Shown here piece after piece: positions 17,069 through 24,070 of a stretch of 45,531 bases of DNA. Made by a program: the position numbers and the translations under genes. This DNA is from Spirochaetota bacterium (GTDB lineage: Bacteria > Spirochaetota > Brachyspiria > Brachyspirales > JACRPF01), in assembly GCA_038043445.1 (NCBI GenBank), contig JBBTBY010000074.1, forward strand, positions 1 through 45,531, in the 5' to 3' direction. The stretch's first letter is position 1. Every line of letters begins with the position of its first letter. A model generated the notes under the pieces. It was given only the letters and a program-made list of their open reading frames with translations, did not search any database and was not told the origin of the DNA.

Positions 17069-17644
17069 TCAACCGTCAAGAGCCGGAGCATTCCATTGTC
17101 GACCCCGGTACATCCGGTCATAGCCGCCGAGGATGAGAAGCCATGCGGAGACGAAGAGCCAGTGCACAAGGATGGACGGCCATATCGATCCGCTCACGAG
17201 GTAGAGCACGGAACAAGCGGCGCCGAGCAATGCTGAGAGCGTGAGAAAGCGCGCGTCCGTGAACACGGTGCGTCCGGGCCGGAAAAGAAAACGGCCGTTC
17301 AACGGATGATAGACGACGAAGACCGCGGTACTGAGAAGCGCCCATGCCCATCGATGGGATGATGCCTCCCCGGCGGCAGGCATGATGAGCGCGCGGAACA
17401 GCAGTTCTTCGAACATTGCGGGAAAGATGAATGATATGAGAACGAGCGGAATGATGATGCGGGCATCGCGTACGGGGCGTACGATGAAAAAACGGGACAT
17501 CCGCCCGACGATGAGTATTCCCAGAACGGCCGATATCGTGATCAATGCCAGGAGAGGATATGCGTCCGCTGCCGGAAGCGTAGTGATCGAGGAGGGCAAT
17601 CGCTTGAGTACTGAAAGCATACGTGCGTCCGCATGCACCGGCAT
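17069..17644 (-). CDS. CPBP-family intramembrane metalloprotease, 191 aa
   Basis: A polytopic membrane protein with the CAAX-protease/bacteriocin-processing (CPBP) motifs: Glu79-Glu80-x-x-x-Arg (EELLFR), His113 (VVYHPLNG) and His161 (ILVHW). Hydrophobic helices are seen around 30-47, 62-78, 100-113, 133-150 and 155-172. Family members cleave prenylated or signal-type peptides within the membrane or act in self-immunity; the substrate is unknown. The start is uncertain: the frame is open to a TTG at 17692, and neither it nor the ATG at 17644 has a good Shine-Dalgarno. Confidence 0.82.
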   Translation of the reverse strand: MPVHADARMLSVLKRLPSSITTLPAADAYPLLALITISAVLGILIVGRMSRFFIVRPVRDARIIIPLVLISFIFPAMFEELLFRALIMPAAGEASSHRWAWALLSTAVFVVYHPLNGRFLFRPGRTVFTDARFLTLSALLGAACSVLYLVSGSIWPSILVHWLFVSAWLLILGGYDRMYRGRQWNAPALDG

Positions 17645-17723
17645 GACCGCGATGCAGTACGGATACGATACCCGATGTCCTCGGCATGTCAACTGATGCG
17701 ATATGACCGTGGCCGCCGTGTTC

Positions 17724-17752
17724 TTGCTTTTTGTTGCGTTTCACTGTATCGT
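17724..17752 (+). promoter_or_regulatory. Candidate promoter for thioredoxin-fold/CsgG-like operon
   Basis: TTGCTT (17724-17729) and TATCGT (17747-17752) are spaced by 17 bp. This is about 30 bases before the probable transcript start for the ATG at 17791. Confidence 0.4.
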
Positions 17753-17790
17753 TGTGATCAATCGAATTGAGCCCCGCGGAGTGTTCCACA

Positions 17791-18396
17791 ATGAAATTTC
17801 TCATGGTGTTTGTGGCCGCTGGTATGCTCATGGCCGCGTCGACCGAGCGCCGGGCGCCGTCGTTCACCGTTCCCTACGGCAATGTGAGCACGGGAAAGCG
17901 ATTCTCCCTGTCCGAGCATTCCGGGAAAGTGCTCATCATGAGCTTTTTCACATGGGACTGCAAGAACTGCGTGAAAGAGATACCGTTCGTCATCGGCCTC
18001 CTTAATACGTATCAGGAAAAAGGACTTCGTGCGGCGTTCCTCCATGTCGGCGTCGAGGGGCTCGGAGATTTCGGTGATGATTATCAGTTCGGGTCGAAAT
18101 TCAGTGCGAAAAAAATAGACGCCATGTTCGAGGGGCGCAGGGAAAAGGTCGATTGGAAAACGCTTACCGTCGTACTTGATTGGAATATGCTCGAGAGATC
18201 GCCCATTGTCTATGCAAAATACATCCCGGAGTTCAGGACAAAACGCACCATCGCTACACCGCATGTCGTCGTCATCGATGCGTCGTCGTCGATCGTATAC
18301 GATCATGCCGGATGGTTCGAGAATGAAGCCGCCGGAAAAAAAGAGCTTGAAGCCGCGGTGACCAATGCCCTTGCGTCGCTCGCGATAACACGATAA
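17791..18396 (+). CDS. Exported thioredoxin-fold (TlpA/AhpC-TSA-like) protein, 201 aa
   Basis: The ATG at 17791 with CGGAG upstream starts a signal peptide (MKFLMVFVAAGMLMAAS). The thioredoxin fold follows, with the active site WDCKNC (Cys57 and Cys60) before EIPF. A strand-helix-strand body ends with the cis-Pro context TPHVVVIDASSSIV. Such proteins carry out thiol-disulfide exchange in the periplasm, as in cytochrome maturation or disulfide reduction. The CKNC dipeptide differs from the common CPPC/CGPC. It lies 24 bases upstream of the CsgG-like gene whose N-terminal domain contains a Cys pair, so that protein could be a client (inference). Confidence 0.85.
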   Translation: MKFLMVFVAAGMLMAASTERRAPSFTVPYGNVSTGKRFSLSEHSGKVLIMSFFTWDCKNCVKEIPFVIGLLNTYQEKGLRAAFLHVGVEGLGDFGDDYQFGSKFSAKKIDAMFEGRREKVDWKTLTVVLDWNMLERSPIVYAKYIPEFRTKRTIATPHVVVIDASSSIVYDHAGWFENEAAGKKELEAAVTNALASLAITR

Positions 18397-18420
18397 CCGG
18401 CATTGCCGGGGGAGGATCCC

Positions 18421-19977
18421 ATGCGTTTTCTTCGAACACTGCTGCTCCTGCTGTGCGCTGTTGCCATAGCATCGGCTCAGGAAGAACAGGAGGAGCTTAC
18501 CGCCACCGTGCAGCGTTTCGCCGTCAAGGGCGGGGCAAGCGATGGGCTCGGCATCGCCGTGAGCGAGGCGATACAATCGGTGATAACCGCCGCCGGGAAA
18601 TTCCGCGTGAAGGACCGCGATACGATAGAAGCCGAGATGAAACGCATGGAGCGGGCGACGGCGAAAAAGCTCGAGTACGGCGGCGATGCCTGCGATAATG
18701 TATCCTGCCTTCAGCAGATGGCGGGCGCTCTGCAGATATCATATCTCATTTACGGGACGATAAACCGCTTCGGCGGACGCTATGCGATAACGATCAATAT
18801 CCTCTCCATGCGCGAGGGGGAGCGGGGTACGGTCATCGATACGCAGCAGAAGGAGGCCACCGAGGACGGCGTGCTCCTTGCAGCGCGTTTCGCCGCGATC
18901 GAGATGGTAGCGAAGATACGCATTCAGGGCGCCGTCGAGCAGCGAGAGGGGAATATCGTATACATCAATCTCGGGACGAAGAACAAGATCGACCGGGGGA
19001 GTCAATTCGACGTGTACCGCATCAAACAGGTCAAGCTCGCCAGCGGGAAAACGTTCAATGACAGGAGCCGCATCGGTAAACTGAACGTCATTCAGGCGGA
19101 AGAGGGCGCATCCAAGTGCGACATCATCGAGGGACGCGATGCCGTCGGTGTGAACGACGTCGTCGTGCTCATTGAGAACGTCGATCAGAAAGTGAACGAG
19201 CTTAAACGGAAAATGGAAGAGGAGCAGCGCAAGGTCGATGAGGAGAAACGGCGCGAGGCCGAGCGTCAGCGCATCGCCCGCGAGCGTGAGGCGGAGGAAG
19301 AGCGCATCGCCGCCGAACGGCGCCGCTCCGGTTCATCATCATCGGCAGGGCGTAACGGCGGGTTCAAGCCCAACGGCATGCGCTTCGGTATGGGCGTGTT
19401 CGTCCCGTCCGATCGCGAGTATTTCGGCACGCTCTATCCGGTCAACTATCAGTTCAACGGCGGTGTTTTCGGCATGGGATTGTTCAGTTACTATCTGGAC
19501 GGTCTATTCATGTTCAACGCCACTGCAGACCGCGAAGACATGTGGGGTACTTCGGAATGGGTGAATTATTCCGCGCACCCCGAATTCAGACGTATGGGGA
19601 CCAATGTCGATAAAGCGTATATGTTCATGGGCGTCTACAGCGGCGGACTCAGGATCAATATAAATCTTTGGATGCTTAATATTTATCTGCTCGGCGGCGT
19701 CAATCTCCTTACCATACGGGAGGCAGTCAAGATACACAACGATTCCGGTTCGGAAGACGAGGGGAATTGGTATATGGGTCTCGGATGGGAAGCCGGCGGC
19801 GGCGTCGGCTTTCAGCTCCTGGAGGACATAGTTGTTTACGCGGAAGGAAAGTATGGGACGATCATACCGATTCCGGTCTTTAATATGGGAACTGCAGTTG
19901 ATAAGAATGGCGCGACTTTCGTGTACGATCCGTTCGGACTGCAGGTAAGTATCGGCGCAGCTATTCTGTTCGATTAG
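18421..19977 (+). CDS. CsgG-like/FlgT-like exported protein with coiled coil and beta-barrel tail, 518 aa
   Basis: Start ATG at 18421 with GGGGGAGGA upstream. Signal peptide MRFLRTLLLLLCAVAIASAQ. Residues about 25-160 are CsgG/TolB-like with a Cys pair (CDNVSCLQQMAGALQISYLIYG). Residues about 178-262 resemble the FlgT C-terminal SH3-like domain (GNIVYINLGTKNKIDRGSQFDVYR). Residues about 263-305 are a charged coiled coil (repeats of Glu/Arg/Lys around EEEQRKVDEEKRREAERQRI), then a Ser linker. The last ~200 residues are Gly/aromatic-rich amphipathic strands ending in AAILFD, a probable outer-membrane barrel or peptidoglycan-spanning assembly. It is the third protein in the window with this general plan. 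The operon includes the thioredoxin-fold gene upstream and a tiny lipoprotein downstream. Confidence 0.75.
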   Translation: MRFLRTLLLLLCAVAIASAQEEQEELTATVQRFAVKGGASDGLGIAVSEAIQSVITAAGKFRVKDRDTIEAEMKRMERATAKKLEYGGDACDNVSCLQQMAGALQISYLIYGTINRFGGRYAITINILSMREGERGTVIDTQQKEATEDGVLLAARFAAIEMVAKIRIQGAVEQREGNIVYINLGTKNKIDRGSQFDVYRIKQVKLASGKTFNDRSRIGKLNVIQAEEGASKCDIIEGRDAVGVNDVVVLIENVDQKVNELKRKMEEEQRKVDEEKRREAERQRIAREREAEEERIAAERRRSGSSSSAGRNGGFKPNGMRFGMGVFVPSDREYFGTLYPVNYQFNGGVFGMGLFSYYLDGLFMFNATADREDMWGTSEWVNYSAHPEFRRMGTNVDKAYMFMGVYSGGLRININLWMLNIYLLGGVNLLTIREAVKIHNDSGSEDEGNWYMGLGWEAGGGVGFQLLEDIVVYAEGKYGTIIPIPVFNMGTAVDKNGATFVYDPFGLQVSIGAAILFD

Positions 19978-19986
19978 GAGGAAGCC

Positions 19987-20136
19987 ATGAAAGTGATGAA
20001 AACGATACTGGTCATATGCCTTGTTCTGGCGTCAGCGCTGTTCGTTGCCGTCGGATGTGCGCCGGACCGCGGCGAGTTCAATTCCCCGTTCGAGATGACG
20101 GGTTGGACGAATACGATAAATTTCACCAATCGCTGA
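19987..20136 (+). CDS. Tiny lipoprotein, 49 aa
   Basis: An ORF of 49 codons with a strong Shine-Dalgarno (AGGAGGAAGCC, 19977-19986). It encodes a lipoprotein signal, MKVMKTILVICLVLASALFV then AVG-Cys24, and a mature part of only 26 residues (CAPDRGEFNSPFEMTG followed by WTNTINFTNR). The gene starts 9 bases after the CsgG-like/FlgT-like protein stop, so it is the last cistron of that operon. Small lipoproteins of this type can anchor or regulate larger envelope assemblies. No family is recognised. Confidence 0.75.
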   Translation: MKVMKTILVICLVLASALFVAVGCAPDRGEFNSPFEMTGWTNTINFTNR

Positions 20137-20148
20137 TACGGGCGTGCA

Positions 20149-21033
20149 ATGAAAGTATTGACGGCGGCGCAATTCCTTTCCCGCGAAATGCCGTTCATGA
20201 TAAAGCGGTATCAGGAAAAGGGATATCCGCCCCATCGGCATGAATTCCTCGAATTCTTCTATGTGAACGCCGGGAGCGCGGTGCATCGCCTCGATGACAA
20301 TTCGTACGCGCTTACGCCCGGCGATATGGTCATCCTGAGTCCCGAACATGAGCACAGCTTTTCCGTCGTCGAGGGCGAGCATTTCGATATCACCGTGTGC
20401 GTGTTCACCCCCGCATTCCTTTCCGACGCCGATGCATCGCTCGATTCCGTCATCGCTGATATATTCCTCCGTCCGTTCTCGTCCTTTGGGTTCGAGAAAA
20501 TGCGCTTCTCCGGCACCGCCGAGGTGAAGGTGCGCTCGCTCCTTGCGGAGATGATCGATGAGTACGAGAAACGCCCGAACGGTTTCCGCGTCGCGCTGCG
20601 CGCAAAGCTCACGGACCTTCTTGTGACGATAGTGCGCGCCTACGATGCGGATGTGACTGTCCGCTCGCGGAACGCCGATACGCGGAAGTCGCATGCCATC
20701 GTCGATGTCATCTCGTTCGTAACGGGCAACTTCCGCCAGCATCTGACGCTCGAATCCATCGTGAGCGAGCATACCGACATGACGAAGGAATATTTCTGCG
20801 TGCTCTTCAAACGGGCTACAGGCAAGACCTTCGTGCAGCACCTCACGGACCTCCGCCTTGAGCATGCGAAGAAGCTCCTTACCTCGGCCTCGCTCTCCGT
20901 TACCGAGGTCTGCTTCGATTCCGGTTTCAACGACCTGAGCCATTTCGAGCGCATATTCAGAAGGAATGTCGGCGTAAGTCCCCGGCAGTTCCAGCGTGCG
21001 CATGCCGTCAAGCGCATCGCACGCCCCGCGTGA
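20149..21033 (+). CDS. AraC-family transcriptional regulator, 294 aa
   Basis: The N-terminal half is a cupin-type sensor domain (YPPHRHEFLEFFYVNAGSA, LTPGDMVILSPEHEH). The C-terminal ~100 residues hold the double helix-turn-helix of AraC/XylS proteins (LTLESIVSEHTDMTKEYFC, then LSVTEVCFDSGFNDLSHFERIFRRNVGVSPRQF). Such proteins usually sense sugars or related small molecules and activate catabolic operons. It sits 12 bases after the tiny lipoprotein gene, without an obvious terminator between. The agarase-like cluster 3 kb downstream is a plausible target (inference). Confidence 0.93.
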   Translation: MKVLTAAQFLSREMPFMIKRYQEKGYPPHRHEFLEFFYVNAGSAVHRLDDNSYALTPGDMVILSPEHEHSFSVVEGEHFDITVCVFTPAFLSDADASLDSVIADIFLRPFSSFGFEKMRFSGTAEVKVRSLLAEMIDEYEKRPNGFRVALRAKLTDLLVTIVRAYDADVTVRSRNADTRKSHAIVDVISFVTGNFRQHLTLESIVSEHTDMTKEYFCVLFKRATGKTFVQHLTDLRLEHAKKLLTSASLSVTEVCFDSGFNDLSHFERIFRRNVGVSPRQFQRAHAVKRIARPA

Positions 21034-21045
21034 TGTTCGGTCATC

Positions 21046-23970
21046 GTGAACATCGGTGTTGATATCAGTTCTCTTTCCCTCGCGTCGGCGAGCGGACTCA
21101 CCTATACCGTAAAGCTCGAGGTGCTCCACAACGACGGGAGGGCGGATTATATTTCCGGCATTCGCGATACGATGCGTGCATTCACGGGGAAGGACGCCGC
21201 TTTGCAGGATGCTTTCTACGCCCGATACGGGGGCGGCCGTGAACGGATAAGCGATGGGTCGCGGGAGCTCATCGGGCGTATTGCGCAGTATGCCGAATGC
21301 GGCGGCAAAGATGATCTCTTCGGGTTCACGCCGGTCTTCCGCGGCAGCATCGATGACAGGCTCTTTTTTGAGGGCGAGACGGCGCATGATTTCATGAATT
21401 TCATCGCCGATTATCCGTTCGTCGATGCGGTGAAGCAGAGTCCGGTGCTCACCTTCGCAGCCGGCGGGGATATTTCGTTCGCCGTGAGCGCTCATGCCGA
21501 TACGTTCTCGATAACGCCGGTGTTCAGCGCGGACGGGAAGACATACCCGCATGCCGAGCTTTTCTGGTACGGGCGGCATCTCTTCGCCGGGCGCACCGTG
21601 TACACGCCGTCGTGCGATGTGCGTTCGCTTGCACAACTGTTCGGCGTATCGTCGAAGGACCCGCGTGCGAAGCCGATGATCGTTACGCGCGATTCGTTCC
21701 CTTCGTTCATGAGGAAGATACATCCCGTTCTCGCGCGCATTGCTTCGATAGCGCTGCCGGAGGACTTCGGCGGCGATGTGCCCAGCGCCGTGCCGGTCAT
21801 CTATCTCGATGAGGACGGTCATGTCCGCGGACATCTGTCGTTCCGCTACGGGGGTGAGGCTTGTGCCGTTCCCGGCGTCGGCGAGCGATATATACTCCCT
21901 GAGAACGTTACGTGCAGGGAGCTGCCATCCTCACATCGCGACGAGAGGGTCGAGGCGAAGGCGATAGATATGTTCCGCTCGCTCTTCGGCGGTGCGACGC
22001 TCTTCGGCGCCGACGGCATGGAGGAGACGAATACGCCGTTCGGCATATCGTTCTCGCTTACGGATGACAGATCGGCGCTCAGATTCGTCCGTGAGATATA
22101 TCCATTGCTTACACTGCGCGGATTTGAAACATGTGTTTCGCGATCGTTCACGCGTTTCTCTTCGATACGCGAGCTGACGCTCACGGCATCCGTGGATGAC
22201 GCTGGCGACTGGTTCTCCGTGCGTTTTGCCATCGACGGTATATCTCCCGAGGATGTGCGTGCGGTCATGAAGGCGATACGCGTTGGGCGCACCTCGATAC
22301 GGCTGTCCGACGGCACGCTTGCGGGCATTGCGTCCGACGGGAACCGCCGTATGACATCGCTCATTGATGGGCTCGGTGTGGTCATAGATGGTGATGCGGC
22401 GCGCATTGAACGCTCGCATATACCGCTCATCATGGCGCTTGCATCGCACCCGGAGAACATCGCCCTCGGGAAGGGAGCGCTGCACGTGCTTGCATCGTTC
22501 TCAGAAGCGCCGCCGCCCGTCGCTGCCGGGAACGGACTTGAGGATATACTCAGACATTATCAGAGCGAGGGCGTGGCGTTCCTTGCGCATCGGTCATCGC
22601 TCGGGCTCAACTGCATTCTCGCCGACGATATGGGCCTGGGCAAAACGCTCATGGCGCTCGCGTTCCTTGCGCATCTGCACAGGAAAAACAAGCGTCCGCT
22701 GCTCGTTGTCTGTCCATCATCGCTGGTATTCAACTGGGAGAACGAGGCGAAACGATTCGTATCAGGCCTGCGCATTGCCGCGCTTTCGGGAAGCCCGGAA
22801 AGCCGTGCGTCATCCTTTGCATCGGATGCCGACCTGTATATCACGAGCTATGCTTCAATGGTGAACGACATCGCGATGCACCGCGAACGAACGTACGCCG
22901 CCGTGGTGCTCGACGAGGCACAGCAGATAAAGAATCACGAGAGCCAGCGCGCAAGGCTCGTTCGGGAGCTTACCGCCGATGTCAGGCTCGCGCTCACCGG
23001 TACGCCCATCGAGAACCGGATACTCGAGCTCTGGTCCATCGGGGATTTTCTCATGCCGGGGATATTCGGTGAGCGCGCATCGTTCGAAAAGCGCTACGGA
23101 TCGCTCGCCGCGGGGGATGCCGGTCTCGATATGCTCCGTGCACAGTTAAAGACGTTCGTTTTGAGGCGTACCAAGACCGAGGTGGCGCCGGAACTTCCGC
23201 CGCGTATCGAAACAACGCTTGTCTGTGACCTGTACGAGGAGCAGAAAAAGCTCTACCTCGCCGTGCGCGAGCAGGCGGTATCCGATGTGAAAAAGGTGTT
23301 CGCCGAACGCGGGAAGACACGGTCGTATCTGTCGATATTCGCTGCCCTCACGAAATTGAAACAGGTGGTATGCCATCCAGCACTTGTTGCATCGCTTGTC
23401 GCATCACTTGTTGCACCGCTTGATGCAGTAAGTGCTGACGGCGTGCCCTGTGCAGAGAGCGCTAAGACCGATCTGTTCCTCGAGCTTGCCGATGAATTAT
23501 CGAGGAGCGGTCGGCGCGCGCTCGTGTTCAGTCAGTATACATCGATGCTTGATATCCTGTCGAAAGCACTGGACGAACGCGGCTACGCGCATCTGCGTCT
23601 GGACGGAAGCACGAAGGACCGCGGGGATGTAGTGGCTGCTTTTCAGCGTGATGACGGTCCGCCGTTCTTTCTCATCAGCCTGCGTGCCGGCGGAACGGGG
23701 CTTACGCTCACCGCGGCCGATACGGTCATTCTCTACGATCTCTGGTGGAACCCGGCGGTGGAACGGCAGGCGGCGGACCGTGCGCACCGCATCGGGCAGA
23801 CGAAGACGGTGAACATCTACCGGCTCATCGCGCGTGGCACCATAGAGGAACGCATCCTTGCCTTGCAGGCGAAGAAGGCGGCGCTCGCCGACTCGCTCAT
23901 CGACGAGGAGTCGTTCTCGAAAAGTACATTGACGGAAGATGATATCGCCATGCTCCTTGGGAATGACTGA
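21046..23970 (+). CDS. SNF2-family helicase (SWI2/SNF2 ATPase), 974 aa
   Basis: The C-terminal half is a full SNF2 motor: Walker A DDMGLGKT (527-534), DEAQ box (623-626), LTGTPIEN (motif III), and a helicase C-terminal domain with FSQYTSMLDIL, GGTGLTLTAAD and the arginine-finger motif DRAHRIGQ (about 911-918). The first ~500 residues are a poorly conserved domain; no zinc-binding SWIM motif is seen. Bacterial members remodel nucleoprotein, for example RapA-like recycling of RNA polymerase. A 12-bp tandem repeat (23381-23428) adds an ALVASLVASLVAPLDA insertion after KQVVCHP, between the two motor lobes. The start is GTG at 21046, 12 bases after the AraC stop, with no good Shine-Dalgarno. Confidence 0.92.
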   Translation: MNIGVDISSLSLASASGLTYTVKLEVLHNDGRADYISGIRDTMRAFTGKDAALQDAFYARYGGGRERISDGSRELIGRIAQYAECGGKDDLFGFTPVFRGSIDDRLFFEGETAHDFMNFIADYPFVDAVKQSPVLTFAAGGDISFAVSAHADTFSITPVFSADGKTYPHAELFWYGRHLFAGRTVYTPSCDVRSLAQLFGVSSKDPRAKPMIVTRDSFPSFMRKIHPVLARIASIALPEDFGGDVPSAVPVIYLDEDGHVRGHLSFRYGGEACAVPGVGERYILPENVTCRELPSSHRDERVEAKAIDMFRSLFGGATLFGADGMEETNTPFGISFSLTDDRSALRFVREIYPLLTLRGFETCVSRSFTRFSSIRELTLTASVDDAGDWFSVRFAIDGISPEDVRAVMKAIRVGRTSIRLSDGTLAGIASDGNRRMTSLIDGLGVVIDGDAARIERSHIPLIMALASHPENIALGKGALHVLASFSEAPPPVAAGNGLEDILRHYQSEGVAFLAHRSSLGLNCILADDMGLGKTLMALAFLAHLHRKNKRPLLVVCPSSLVFNWENEAKRFVSGLRIAALSGSPESRASSFASDADLYITSYASMVNDIAMHRERTYAAVVLDEAQQIKNHESQRARLVRELTADVRLALTGTPIENRILELWSIGDFLMPGIFGERASFEKRYGSLAAGDAGLDMLRAQLKTFVLRRTKTEVAPELPPRIETTLVCDLYEEQKKLYLAVREQAVSDVKKVFAERGKTRSYLSIFAALTKLKQVVCHPALVASLVASLVAPLDAVSADGVPCAESAKTDLFLELADELSRSGRRALVFSQYTSMLDILSKALDERGYAHLRLDGSTKDRGDVVAAFQRDDGPPFFLISLRAGGTGLTLTAADTVILYDLWWNPAVERQAADRAHRIGQTKTVNIYRLIARGTIEERILALQAKKAALADSLIDEESFSKSTLTEDDIAMLLGND
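23381..23428 (+). repeat. Four tandem 12-bp units inside the SNF2 gene
   Basis: Units CACTTGTTGCAT, CGCTTGTCGCAT, CACTTGTTGCAC and CGCTTGATGCAG. On the minus strand the consensus is RTGCRACAAGYG. Because the unit is 12 bp, the frame is kept and each unit adds four residues. It resembles the 11-12 bp units at 38336-38395. Confidence 0.8.
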
Positions 23971-24024
23971 GGGGGGTGCCCGCCCCTCGGTCAATATTGT
24001 CCATCAACGGGTGCGTTCTATCCA

Positions 24025-24053
24025 TTGCACGGACAGCGGGAATTGCCTATACT
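24025..24053 (+). promoter_or_regulatory. Promoter for agarase-like gene
   Basis: TTGCAC (24025-24030) and TATACT (24048-24053) are separated by 17 bp. GGGGGAG (24057-24063) is the ribosome binding site for the ATG at 24071, so the leader is very short. Confidence 0.65.
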
Positions 24054-24070
24054 GAAGGGGGAGTAATGAT

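Noticed and set aside
20032-21834. Minus-strand 600-codon open frame
   Set aside because: Shadow of the tiny lipoprotein, AraC and SNF2 genes; His/Arg/Glu-rich antisense composition and no start signals.
21046-23970. SNF2 helicase as part of a phage-defence island
   Set aside because: No methyltransferase, nuclease, phospholipase or other defence-type partner adjoins it; the neighbours are AraC and sugar hydrolases.
23966-23990. GC-rich hairpin after the SNF2 stop (GAGGGG...CCCCTC)
   Set aside because: No T-run follows, so a terminator call is not supported.
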